Source of the DNA: Fibrobacteria bacterium AD312
GTDB lineage: Bacteria; Fibrobacterota; Fibrobacteria; Fibrobacterales; Fibrobacteraceae
Direction: 5' to 3'
NCBI GenBank assembly: GCA_001462345.1
Contig: LIUM01000019.1
Location: 1-64,000, forward strand
Length of the DNA: 64,000 nt
The position numbers and the translations under genes are program-made. Positions 9,086 through 17,563 of this stretch are shown here, piece by piece (the first letter of the stretch is position 1; the number at the start of each line of letters is the position of its first letter). A model generated the notes under the pieces. The model saw only the letters and a program-made list of their open reading frames with translations. It made no database searches and was not told the origin of the DNA.

Positions 9086-9646
9086 TTACTTCTTTTTTGA
9101 AGCCAAAGAATCCGATTTTTCAGGTGTATACTTTTGAATTTTTTTGACTCCTGCAGAGGCTTTATCTTGAATGACAGAAATCTGTGCACTAATATCATTG
9201 GTCGCAAAGTCAGAATAGAGACTATAGGCGATAGAAGAAGAGCGTGTTTGATAGAAGGAACCAGAAAAAGGTAAAAAGCGAATAATCGTTAAAAACACAA
9301 AGCAAATAATCAAACTTTTCGCTAGGCCAAAAAGAGCGCCTCCTAGCCTGTTTATTCCGTTTAAGGGGGTTTTCTTAATCCATCGGTCTAAAATAAAGAT
9401 AAGGGCGTAGATAGAAAAAAGAGGAATTAAAAAGCCTCCAATGACACAGATCATTCGAATAGATGTTTGAGAAAGATCAAAATTCGAAGAGATAAAGGCG
9501 CCAGCGATATCGTAGCCAAAATAAGCTCCAAGAGCAGCAATCAGCCAAGCAATTAGCTTAAATACACTCTTAAATAAACCAGCCCATATTCCAAGAAAGG
9601 TAAATAAAGCAATAATAATTAGGCAAGTAATATCAATCCAATTCAT
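9086..9646 (-). CDS. CvpA-family membrane protein
   Basis: The protein has the CvpA-like arrangement of about four hydrophobic segments over residues 1-130 with DRWIKKTPLNGINRLGGALFGLAKSLI as the family's conserved loop and helix (CvpA was found through colicin V production). The function remains poorly understood and is envelope-linked in enterobacteria. The C-terminal ~50 residues are charged and probably outside the membrane. The gene follows the Ser/Thr kinase gene with a three-base gap, so the two form an operon on the minus strand, and the kinase could act on a membrane process involving it (inference). Confidence 0.85.
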   Translation of the reverse strand: MNWIDITCLIIIALFTFLGIWAGLFKSVFKLIAWLIAALGAYFGYDIAGAFISSNFDLSQTSIRMICVIGGFLIPLFSIYALIFILDRWIKKTPLNGINRLGGALFGLAKSLIICFVFLTIIRFLPFSGSFYQTRSSSIAYSLYSDFATNDISAQISVIQDKASAGVKKIQKYTPEKSDSLASKKK

Positions 9647-9649
9647 AGG

Positions 9650-10678
9650 TTAGTGTAGTAATAAGAATGTGGTAGAGGCTGCGGCAATAGCGCCTGAGAT
9701 TAAGCCAATGACTAAAAATAAAAATGACTTATTCTTTTTTTGAGTAGGAGGTTCGAAATTGGGTTCTGATTGGCTTAATGAATCCAGCCATTGCGCCATA
9801 CTTACATCTAGTTGACGAGGGAATCCTTCCATAATTTTGGAAAGTTCATCAGCCGCTTCCTGAGCCGATTGGAATCGTTTAGCTGGCTTTTTCTCAAGCA
9901 TTTTACAAACAAAACGACGCAGAGCGTAAGGAACCTGTTTTGGAAATAAGTTTTTGTGAATTTTCACATTTAAAATATATTGGGTCGTTAGCTCCATGGT
10001 TTCACCGCGAAACGGGTGCTTCCCAGTGAGCATTTCAAAAGCAATAATCCCAAGACTAAATAGATCGGAATGTAATGTTACTTTTTTTCCAGTAATTTGT
10101 TCTGGACTCATATAAGCAGCTGTCCCGAGAACGCTTCCTGGGAGAGTCATATCTTGGGTAGCCCCTGCGTTACGGGCAATGCCAAAATCTAAAAGCTTAA
10201 TTCGCCCGATTTTATTAATCATCATATTACTAGGTTTTAAATCTCGATGGATAATTTTTCTTTGATGGGCGTATGATAAAACTTGTAAAATCTCATGTAA
10301 AAAATAAAGCGTGGCAAATAACGGAGGAATAGGGGAGACATCTAAAACTTCACGTAGTGTTTTTCCATGAACAAATTCCATGGCTAAAGATAAACGACCT
10401 GTACGTTCTTGCCAAAGGGAATAGGCATGGACAATATTTGGATGTTTAAGATGAGCTAAAAGAGAGGCTTCCCTTTGAAAACGCAAATTGAGTTCTTCAT
10501 AAGCGGTTAGATTAGGAATCATTTGTTTTACAACGACCATTCGATCTAAAGAAGGATCGTGACAAAGCCAAATATCCCCCATGGCTCCTTGCCCAATTTT
10601 TTGGGTTGGATTATAACCACCAATCTTTTCAGGTTTTACTTTTCTTTTGCTTTTTGCAGATGATGTTTGAGTTGCCAT
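9650..10678 (-). CDS. Membrane-anchored Hanks-type Ser/Thr protein kinase
   Basis: The kinase domain (about residues 20-290) has the glycine loop IGQGAMGDIW, the lysine in VVVKQM, the catalytic loop HRDLKPSNMM, DFG and the SPE triplet in TAAYMSPEQ, so it should be active. A linker leads to one C-terminal transmembrane helix (FLFLVIGLISGAIAAASTTF) with almost nothing after it, so the kinase sits in the cytosol with no PASTA or other sensor outside. TATATTTG lies four bases before the ATG, suggesting an almost leaderless mRNA. CvpA follows in the same operon. No cognate phosphatase is nearby. Confidence 0.95.
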   Translation of the reverse strand: MATQTSSAKSKRKVKPEKIGGYNPTQKIGQGAMGDIWLCHDPSLDRMVVVKQMIPNLTAYEELNLRFQREASLLAHLKHPNIVHAYSLWQERTGRLSLAMEFVHGKTLREVLDVSPIPPLFATLYFLHEILQVLSYAHQRKIIHRDLKPSNMMINKIGRIKLLDFGIARNAGATQDMTLPGSVLGTAAYMSPEQITGKKVTLHSDLFSLGIIAFEMLTGKHPFRGETMELTTQYILNVKIHKNLFPKQVPYALRRFVCKMLEKKPAKRFQSAQEAADELSKIMEGFPRQLDVSMAQWLDSLSQSEPNFEPPTQKKNKSFLFLVIGLISGAIAAASTTFLLLH

Positions 10679-10682
10679 AAGG

Positions 10683-10690
10683 CAAATATA
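10683..10690 (-). promoter_or_regulatory. TAnnTTTG -7 element before the Ser/Thr kinase gene
   Basis: TATATTTG on the minus strand, four bases upstream of the kinase ATG. It matches the Bacteroidetes-type -7 consensus TAnnTTTG. With a start site a few bases downstream, the mRNA would begin at or near the ATG. No -33 TTG at the expected spacing. Confidence 0.5.
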
Positions 10691-10706
10691 ATAACTCTTC
10701 TAAAAA

Positions 10707-12287
10707 TTAATCATTAATATAAATGCGATGGTGTTTTGTTTTAGGGTCAAGATTTGGATAATCCAAAATATAGTGCAACCCTCTAGATTCCTTTCGGCAA
10801 AGGGCGCTCTTTAAAATGAGTTTAGAATTTTGAACTGCATTTCTAAAAGAAATAAAGTCAATGTTCTTTGGCCCTTTTGATGAGAGAGTCTTTTTGATTT
10901 CTTTTTCAAACTCGTAGATTATGTTTAACCCTTGATTTAATCCTTCTATGGTTCGAATAATTCCACAATAGTTCCACATTGTTTTTTGGAGAACTAAGCG
11001 ACGCTGTTTCCAAATATTGCCGCCTATAAGTGAAATTTTTTCCAAACTTATTTTTGGAGGTTTTATTTCCATACTTAATAGATTGCTTTTTAAAATATTA
11101 TCAACGGCACGAAGAGCAAAAATAACGCTTTCTAGAAGAGAATTAGAGGCGAGTCTATTAGCTCCATGTACTCCAGTAGCAGCGACTTCACCGCAGGCGT
11201 ATAATCCTATAATTTCAGTGCGAGACCAGGCGTCTACAAGAATCCCTCCACACATATAGTGAGCGGCAGGAACAACAGGAATCCAATTTTTAGTCATATC
11301 AATTCCAACTTCTAAACACTTGGCATAGATGTTTGGAAATTGGGTCTTAATGTCTTTAGGTGATCTGGCGGTCACATCTAAGAACATATTGGGTTCGCCC
11401 GTTTTAGCCATTTCATGATGAATGGCTCTCGCTACAATATCTCTAGGGGCAAGAGAGCGTAACGGGTGAACTGAATTCATAAATTCTTCACCGTTTTTAT
11501 TTTTTAGAATACCACCAAAACCTCGAACAGCCTCTGAAATTAAAAATGTTTTCTTTAATTTAGGTGCATAAAGAGAGGTGGGATGAAATTGCATGAATTC
11601 AATATCTTGAAGAGCAGCCCCTGCACGCGATGCAATAGCCATTCCGTCGCCTGTACTATCCGCTGGGTTTGTGGTATGAAGCCAAAGACGTCCAGCTCCT
11701 CCAGTTGCAATAATGGTAGCTTTGGCAAATACGGTCTGCATCTTTGCCGTTTTTTGATGAATGACTTTTGCGCCGATGCACCTTTTGGTTTCATTTTCTC
11801 CTTCGCAGATTAAATCATAAGCAATAGAGTTTTCTATAAAATGAATATTCGATCTCATGCGCAACTCATTCAGAAGAGCTCTCATCATTTCTTTTCCTGT
11901 GAGATCGGCAGCATGAAGAATTCTTTTATGACTGTGCCCCCCTTCTAAATGCAAGTCGAAAGGGATATTATCTTCATTTTTTTCTGCAGGAGTAAATTTC
12001 ACTCCCCATTTCACTAATTGACGAATCGTGGAAGGACCGTTTTGAGTCAAAATTCGAACAGTTTCTTTTTTACAAAGCCCTGCACCTGCTTCTAATGTAT
12101 CACTGCTATGTAGTTGGAAAGAATCTGTTTTTGAAATAACTGTGGCAATACCACCTTGAGCATAGTTAGAAGAACCGTCTGGTTTAGACCCTTTAGTTAA
12201 GAGAATGACTGAAAGACCTTTTTCGGCAGCATGAAGAGCGGCACTTAAACCAGATACACCTGCGCCAATCACTAAAATATCATACAA
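10707..12287 (-). CDS. nadB: L-aspartate oxidase
   Basis: NadB oxidises L-aspartate to iminoaspartate, the first step of de novo NAD synthesis. The FAD Rossmann motif is at the N-terminus (DILVIGAGVSGLSAALHA), followed by the flavoprotein/fumarate reductase-type motifs SSNYAQGGIA, LHLEGGHSHKRILHA, ATGGAGRL and GANRLASNSLLE, ending with the helical C-terminal domain. Length (526) is normal. The start is TTG at 12287-12285 on the minus strand: it gives the correct first beta-strand, GAGG lies six bases upstream, and a stop codon is just above in frame, so no ATG is available. nadA and nadC are not in the window. Confidence 0.95.
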   Translation of the reverse strand: MYDILVIGAGVSGLSAALHAAEKGLSVILLTKGSKPDGSSNYAQGGIATVISKTDSFQLHSSDTLEAGAGLCKKETVRILTQNGPSTIRQLVKWGVKFTPAEKNEDNIPFDLHLEGGHSHKRILHAADLTGKEMMRALLNELRMRSNIHFIENSIAYDLICEGENETKRCIGAKVIHQKTAKMQTVFAKATIIATGGAGRLWLHTTNPADSTGDGMAIASRAGAALQDIEFMQFHPTSLYAPKLKKTFLISEAVRGFGGILKNKNGEEFMNSVHPLRSLAPRDIVARAIHHEMAKTGEPNMFLDVTARSPKDIKTQFPNIYAKCLEVGIDMTKNWIPVVPAAHYMCGGILVDAWSRTEIIGLYACGEVAATGVHGANRLASNSLLESVIFALRAVDNILKSNLLSMEIKPPKISLEKISLIGGNIWKQRRLVLQKTMWNYCGIIRTIEGLNQGLNIIYEFEKEIKKTLSSKGPKNIDFISFRNAVQNSKLILKSALCRKESRGLHYILDYPNLDPKTKHHRIYIND

Positions 12288-12387
12288 TTTAGGCCTCGGA
12301 GGCTAAGAGTGAAATGCAGCGAAATAAATAGAAAAAAAGGGGGTGTAAAACTAGATTTAATTTACAGAAAGGGTAATTAATTACTAC

Positions 12388-12402
12388 ATTGACGGCGTCA
12401 AT
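12388..12402. promoter_or_regulatory. Candidate operator before the PpiD-like gene
   Basis: A 15-base palindrome, ATTGACG-G-CGTCAAT, with seven-base perfect arms around one central base, lies 18 bases upstream of the ATG at 12421. It follows a TAATTAATTA palindrome (12375-12384). Its position suggests a repressor or activator site, though no regulator is identified. Confidence 0.4.
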
Positions 12403-12420
12403 TTTTATGGAGTTTTCTCT

Positions 12421-14394
12421 ATGTTAACGTGGATTAATGAAAAAGCAAAATGGATTATCGTTATCTTTGCCGTAGGCATTGTTTTAGGTCTTTTAGCTAT
12501 GGATCGTATTCCAGACCAGGCCATCCAGTATCCGATTGGAAAAGTGGATGGTGAAAAGATATCATACGAAAATTTTGATTCTCGCTTAAAAATGATTATT
12601 GCAAATCGTTATGAAGGGGTTCATCTAGAAGAAGAACAGTATTCTAAGTTAAGGCAAGATTTATTCCAATCTTTTGTTCGTCAGCATTTACTTACAAAAG
12701 TAATGAATGATGTTGATTTGAATGCTTCTGTTGCCGAAATGAAAGCGGAAATCAGTCGTAATCCAGATCTTATTCGTAGTATGGTTGGGCAAGAAGCACA
12801 ACAACGCATTTATGCAATTCAATCCACTGCAACTAGTGCAGAAGATGCGAATCAACGTATGCAAGCTTATATTGCCACCTTACCTCAGTTTCTTTTAGAT
12901 TCCACTTTTGATAAAGCTTCTTTTGATCAGTGGTTGAACACTCCTGAAGCATACGAGTGGCAAGCCATGATGAATTATGAGAACGACTTAAAAACCTCAT
13001 CTATTCCTCTAAAACAACTACAAATTTTTATTGCTGCTAATTTGCATCCTACATCACTTGAATCACATTACAATGTGGAACGTCGTTTAACTGATTATGA
13101 TCTTGAAATCGCTGTAGTCGATGGTTCCGATTTTGCAGCACCAGAGTCTTCTGTGGATAGCGTTGTTGTATCTGCTTACTTTAGTGCGTTCGATAGCTTT
13201 TATGTTGAAAAAGATTTGATGAAGCTAAAGTATGCTGTATTACCTATTGAAGCTACAGCAGCAGATGAAGCTAAAATCAGAGAATATGCAATGACTTTGT
13301 ATTTCCAATTAACGGATTCTACAAGTACAACAAACTTCGAAGAACTCGCTCGAATCACTTCTGAAGATCCAGCTAGTGCAGAACAAGGCGGCCTATTAGG
13401 TGATTATACTGCTCGTGGTGCATGGGTTAAAGAATTTGAAGACGTAGCCTTTGCTCTAGATTCAGGTGCTATTTCAGAACCAGTACGTACAAAGTATGGT
13501 TTTCATATCATTCAATCCCATGGTAAAAAAGTCGATTCTACAGGAGCTGAATTAGTTAAGGTTTCTCATATTCTCTTGGCTGTTACTGCTTCTTCAGAAA
13601 CAATTGATAGTCTTGAACGTATTATGGAAGATGTTAAAGTAGCCTTTGAAAGTTCTGAAAATTTTGATGCTGCAGCAAAGACAAAAAACCTTCCAGTTCT
13701 CACCTCAGAATGGTTAAGTAAAGGGGATCAAATTCCTAGTCTTGGTTACCTTCCTGGTCTTACGGCATATTCATTTGCAAATAAAGAACGCCCAGAAGCA
13801 TCTTCTGGCCCAATTTCCAGTGTTTTGAAAAACAAGAACTTTGTAGTAATTGCTTCTAAAACAGATAGTTTAGTGGCAGGAACAAGAAGCTTAAATGCTT
13901 TCTATAATGACATTAAATCAAAACTTCTTCAGAAAAAATCGGCGGAAAATGCTGCTGCTTACTTAAATTCTGTCGCTGAAAAAATTAAAGAACAATCTGT
14001 GGCTAAGGTCGATAGCACTGCTAAAGATTCGCTAGCTCAAGATTCTGCAAGTGCTACAATGCCTGTTATTGAAAAAGTAAAAATGGAAAAAGCGGTGGCT
14101 TCTGTGGATGGCTTTGTTCCTGGTGTTGGTTATAGTCATCCAATGCTTTCCTCTATCTTGAAAAATCAAAAGGTAGGGGAATGGGGACCTGTGATCACAA
14201 CAGATCGTGGTGCTATCATGCTAAAGATTAATTCTATAAAGCAACCTTCAGAAGATGCTGTTGAAGCTGCAATTAAAGAAGAATTGGAAAATGCATTCCG
14301 ATTTGATGCAAGTGTTGCCTTTAATAATTTTGTGACTTCATTAGAAGTTGGTGCAAAAGTAGACGATAATTTAGACCTTTACTATAAAGACTAA
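12421..14394 (+). CDS. PpiD/SurA-like peptidyl-prolyl isomerase, membrane-anchored periplasmic foldase
   Basis: A short cytosolic start and one transmembrane segment (about 11-29) anchor a large periplasmic part, as in PpiD. A SurA-N-like helical region follows, then a parvulin domain near residues 265-375 with ASAEQGGLLGDYTARGAW and PVRTKYGFHIIQSHG. A second parvulin-like stretch starts at KVSHILLAV. The C-terminal half has a Ser/Ala/Asp-rich linker. The expected role is folding or quality control of exported proteins. GGAG precedes the ATG at good spacing, and a 15-base palindrome sits just upstream. It is monocistronic, followed by tRNA-Glu. Confidence 0.9.
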   Translation: MLTWINEKAKWIIVIFAVGIVLGLLAMDRIPDQAIQYPIGKVDGEKISYENFDSRLKMIIANRYEGVHLEEEQYSKLRQDLFQSFVRQHLLTKVMNDVDLNASVAEMKAEISRNPDLIRSMVGQEAQQRIYAIQSTATSAEDANQRMQAYIATLPQFLLDSTFDKASFDQWLNTPEAYEWQAMMNYENDLKTSSIPLKQLQIFIAANLHPTSLESHYNVERRLTDYDLEIAVVDGSDFAAPESSVDSVVVSAYFSAFDSFYVEKDLMKLKYAVLPIEATAADEAKIREYAMTLYFQLTDSTSTTNFEELARITSEDPASAEQGGLLGDYTARGAWVKEFEDVAFALDSGAISEPVRTKYGFHIIQSHGKKVDSTGAELVKVSHILLAVTASSETIDSLERIMEDVKVAFESSENFDAAAKTKNLPVLTSEWLSKGDQIPSLGYLPGLTAYSFANKERPEASSGPISSVLKNKNFVVIASKTDSLVAGTRSLNAFYNDIKSKLLQKKSAENAAAYLNSVAEKIKEQSVAKVDSTAKDSLAQDSASATMPVIEKVKMEKAVASVDGFVPGVGYSHPMLSSILKNQKVGEWGPVITTDRGAIMLKINSIKQPSEDAVEAAIKEELENAFRFDASVAFNNFVTSLEVGAKVDDNLDLYYKD

Positions 14395-14419
14395 TTTTTA
14401 TATTATTGTCGCACCATTT

Positions 14420-14492
14420 GGCGTGTTCGTCTAGTGGTCTAGGACGCTGGCCTCTCACGCCGGTAACATGGGTTCGAGTCCCATACACGCTA
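14420..14492 (+). tRNA. tRNA-Glu (anticodon CTC)
   Basis: A full cloverleaf of 73 bases folds: a seven-pair acceptor stem (one G-U at the end), D arm GTCTAG-TGGTCTAGGAC, anticodon stem CTGGC/GCCGG around loop CTCTCAC, and T arm ATGGG-TTCGAGT-CCCAT. The anticodon CTC reads GAG (Glu). CCA is not encoded. It lies 25 bases after the PpiD-like gene. Confidence 0.95.
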
Positions 14493-14500
14493 TTATTATT

Positions 14501-14534
14501 AACCTCGCTACAAAGAAGTAGTGAGGTTTTTTTA
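14501..14534 (+). terminator. Rho-independent terminator after tRNA-Glu
   Basis: An 11-pair stem, AACCTCGCTAC with GTAGTGAGGTT (one G-U), a six-base loop, then a run of T. It ends the tRNA transcript and possibly the PpiD-like mRNA. Confidence 0.85.
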
Positions 14535-14551
14535 TAGGCTTTTAGGCATAT

Positions 14552-15928
14552 TTATTTGATGGAATTTTTTAACCAGGAAATAGCGTCTTGAATATTTGCC
14601 ACTTTAGTAATTTTAAGTTCACTTGAAATTTTTGGAATTTTTCCAGAAGCGGGGATTAAAATTTCTCTAAAGCCTAAGCGCATGGCTTCCTTAATTCGCC
14701 ATTCTAAAAGATTAACAGATCGAACTTCTCCTGAAAGGCCAAGCTCTCCAATAACAAGACTCTGCTTTGGCATAGGAATCGTCAAAACATTGCTTGCAAT
14801 GGCAAGTGCTAGGGCTAAATCAGTCCCTGCATCATTTACTTTGAGACCTCCTGCGATGGAGGCAAAAACGTCTGAGGAACCGATACGGATTGAAGCAAAT
14901 TTTTCTAATAGAGCTAGGATAATCGTCAATCGTTTGGGATCAATGCCTGCGGCTACGCGTTGTGGCACTGCATAGTTTGTTTGCGAGACAAGGGCTTGCG
15001 TTTCAAAAAGAAGAGCTCTAGTGCCCTCTAAAGTGCAACTGATGACACTTCCTGGTAATGGTTCTTCGCTGTTTTGTAAAAATACTTTGCTTGGATTTTC
15101 TACTGCTTCAAGTCCTTTTGAAGTCATCTCAAAAACACCTATTTCATCAGTAGCTCCAAATCTATTTTTTATCGTTCTAAGTATGCGATATTGGTGATTT
15201 CGATCTCCTTCAAAATACGCTACAGTATCAACCATATGTTCTAAAATTCGTGGCCCAGCGATTTGACCATCTTTTGTTACATGCCCCACAAGAATAGTGA
15301 TGCAGCCTGTATTTTTTGCAAATATCATTAATTCAAGAGTACATTCTCTCAATTGAGTAACGCTTCCTGGTGTGCCAGCGAGTTCTGTTTTGTATATCGT
15401 TTGAATAGAATCAATCACAAGAATTTCGGGCTGAATGCGTTTTGCTTCTGTAAGCACTTTTTCAAGGTTTGTTTCGCACATTAAAAGCATGTCGCTTCCT
15501 GAGAGCATTAATCGTTCGCTTCTAATTTTTACTTGAACAGCGCTTTCTTCACCACTAACATAGAGTGTTTTTACGTTTGCAGCAGACATAGTCGCTAGAG
15601 TTTGTAAAACAAGCGTAGATTTACCAATACCAGGATCTCCACCGATTAAAATTAAAGACCCTGGAGCAAGGCCTCCACCAAGAGTGCGATCAAATTCTGA
15701 ATTTCCTGTGCTTAATCTTTGATTTTCTTGGCATTGAATACTATTAAGTGGTTGAGATGTTCCTTCTAAATTGGGCGCACCAAGGCCTCTTTTATTGCTT
15801 TTATTTTCAATGATTCTTTCTTCTAAAGAACTCCAAGCACCGCAAACATTACATTTGCCTGACCACTTTGAAAAAGCTTCTCCACATTCTTTACAGACGT
15901 ATTCATAATTGGATTTATTCTTTGCCAT
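14552..15928 (-). CDS. radA: DNA repair ATPase RadA
   Basis: RadA is a RecA-like ATPase and branch-migration helicase in recombinational repair. It has the N-terminal four-cysteine zinc finger (CKECGEAFSKWSGKCNVCG, residues ~12-30), Walker A GGDPGIGKST, the RadA signature KNRFG (in IKNRFGATDEIGVFEM) and a C-terminal Lon-protease-like domain. Length 458 is typical. It is a single gene on the minus strand; the upstream gap contains the terminator of the pentapeptide-repeat gene. Confidence 0.97.
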   Translation of the reverse strand: MAKNKSNYEYVCKECGEAFSKWSGKCNVCGAWSSLEERIIENKSNKRGLGAPNLEGTSQPLNSIQCQENQRLSTGNSEFDRTLGGGLAPGSLILIGGDPGIGKSTLVLQTLATMSAANVKTLYVSGEESAVQVKIRSERLMLSGSDMLLMCETNLEKVLTEAKRIQPEILVIDSIQTIYKTELAGTPGSVTQLRECTLELMIFAKNTGCITILVGHVTKDGQIAGPRILEHMVDTVAYFEGDRNHQYRILRTIKNRFGATDEIGVFEMTSKGLEAVENPSKVFLQNSEEPLPGSVISCTLEGTRALLFETQALVSQTNYAVPQRVAAGIDPKRLTIILALLEKFASIRIGSSDVFASIAGGLKVNDAGTDLALALAIASNVLTIPMPKQSLVIGELGLSGEVRSVNLLEWRIKEAMRLGFREILIPASGKIPKISSELKITKVANIQDAISWLKNSIK

Positions 15929-15970
15929 ATCTATAAATTAGAAAAAGATAATGTTAAAAATTGGCACAAA

Positions 15971-16000
15971 AAAACAGCCTTCTATCGAAAGGCTGTTTTT
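15971..16000 (-). terminator. Terminator after the pentapeptide-repeat gene
   Basis: The nine-pair stem AACAGCCTT/AAGGCTGTT with T runs on the minus strand, 13 bases past the stop of the pentapeptide-repeat gene. Confidence 0.8.
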
Positions 16001-16012
16001 AAGGGTTTAATT

Positions 16013-17440
16013 TTAGTCAGCACTTTTTTTTCTTTTCTTTCTCTTCTTAGGCATGGCATCATCGCTTACAGAAGTATTGCTAACAGAAGGATCGCGTTTG
16101 ATTACAATTTCTGCAGCTTTTTCTCCATGTCTTGTGAAACCATACTGACGTGGTTCAAAACCGCTAGGAAATTTGGTTCTTGCATCATAGATCACTTTCT
16201 TTGCTGTAAATTTTTCGATTTTAGCACCAGTTAGGTCTGCTCCAGAGAAATCTACGTTTTCCATTTTTGTATCAGCGTTAAAGCGTGCACCCTTAAGATC
16301 TGCATTAAGGAAGCTTACGTCACGTAAGGTAGCTCCAGAAAAATTTGCACCAGCTAGCTGAGATAAATTAAAGTCAGTTTTTTCAATAGTGGAGTTTGAA
16401 AAGTTGGCTTTGGTAAGATCGGCTAAGTCAAAAATGTTTTTGTAGATATAAGCACCATCAAAAACAGCTTTTAAGAGTTCTGCTTTTTTGAAAACGATTT
16501 TATTTACTTCAGTGTCAAAGAAGGAAGCTCCAATTAATTTTGACCCTTCAAAAGAACTTTTTGATACTTTTCCCTTATCAAAGACAACGCCAGAAAGATC
16601 TTGACCATTGAAGTTCATATTTACTAAGGTTGCTTGAGCAAATTGAGCCTTTTGAAGTTGAGTTTTTGATAAATCAACATCATCAAATTCTGTGAGAGAT
16701 AGATCAGCACCTTTCAAATTAACGTTGATAAATTCAGCATTCTTAAAGATTGCACGAGACAAACCAGCTTTGGAGAAGTTGACGTTTTTTAGATCAACTC
16801 CTTTAAAAGAAGCGTTAATTAAGTTACATCCTGAAAAGTCGGTTTTTTCAACAACGGCTTTAGATAAATTAGCGCTACCCATTAAAGAACGAGAAAAAAT
16901 GGCGTTTGTTAGATTGGATTTGCTAAAGTCAGCTTGAGTTAAATCCATATCCATTAAAGAAGCACTCGTTAAATTGGATTTGCTAAAATCAGCTTTATCA
17001 GAAACCTTCATCGCATCTAAACGAGCATTCTGAAGATTTGTTTTTGGAAATTTACTACCTAACAAAGTGGCTCGATAGAGATTAGCACCTTGCATATTCG
17101 CCCCTTTAAAATCGGAATCACGAATATCAGCACCACTTAAAGTAACGCCAGTAAGATTAGCATCAGAAAAATCGGCTTCAGAAATAACGGCGTTCTGGAA
17201 ATTAACACCTTCTAAATTTGCTCCAGAGAAAGAGGGCTTATCCCCTGTGGAACGTTGGAAGTCAGTTACATTTTTTACAGCGCGAGCATTATCGAAACGG
17301 AAATTATCGATACGTTTATCGCGGAAAGATATCTTGATATCTTTGTTACGCCAATCAGTTTCTTGAGCGTAAGAACTAAAAGCCATGATTGGAATCAATA
17401 AAAAACTGAGCTTAAAAATGTGTTTAACATTCATGTTCAT
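16013..17440 (-). CDS. Exported pentapeptide-repeat protein with Lys/Arg-rich tail
   Basis: A signal peptide (about 1-25, ending FSSYA-QE) precedes roughly 70 pentapeptide repeats of the A(D/N)LxX type, covering residues ~65-430: NLEGVNF, ADFSDANLTGVTL, GADIRDSDFKGANM and so on. These fold as a right-handed four-sided beta-helix. Most pentapeptide proteins are cytosolic or thylakoid; this one should be periplasmic or on the surface. The last residues are basic (MPKKRKKRKKSAD), similar to the end of the giant protein encoded at 31318-38595. A short internal duplication repeats ADFSKSNLT twice. No catalytic domain is visible; a scaffold or binding role is a guess. Confidence 0.9.
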   Translation of the reverse strand: MNMNVKHIFKLSFLLIPIMAFSSYAQETDWRNKDIKISFRDKRIDNFRFDNARAVKNVTDFQRSTGDKPSFSGANLEGVNFQNAVISEADFSDANLTGVTLSGADIRDSDFKGANMQGANLYRATLLGSKFPKTNLQNARLDAMKVSDKADFSKSNLTSASLMDMDLTQADFSKSNLTNAIFSRSLMGSANLSKAVVEKTDFSGCNLINASFKGVDLKNVNFSKAGLSRAIFKNAEFINVNLKGADLSLTEFDDVDLSKTQLQKAQFAQATLVNMNFNGQDLSGVVFDKGKVSKSSFEGSKLIGASFFDTEVNKIVFKKAELLKAVFDGAYIYKNIFDLADLTKANFSNSTIEKTDFNLSQLAGANFSGATLRDVSFLNADLKGARFNADTKMENVDFSGADLTGAKIEKFTAKKVIYDARTKFPSGFEPRQYGFTRHGEKAAEIVIKRDPSVSNTSVSDDAMPKKRKKRKKSAD

Positions 17441-17563
17441 GTCATAATCCCTTTTGGATAAGAAAAATCAAAAAAATGGATAGCCCTAAAATAATTAAAA
17501 AAAAGTAAAAACTACCAAAGAAAATCAAAAACATTATAAATAAAAGCTAATTTTAGTCACATT

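Noticed and set aside
14401-14408. TATTATTG before tRNA-Glu as a promoter
   Set aside because: It breaks the TAnnTTTG spacing and lacks a TTG; the tRNA may be read from the upstream PpiD-like gene.
15961-15980. TTGGCAC as a sigma-54 promoter
   Set aside because: The -24 half is present, but no TTGC stands at the right spacing; the sequence is part of a terminator flank.
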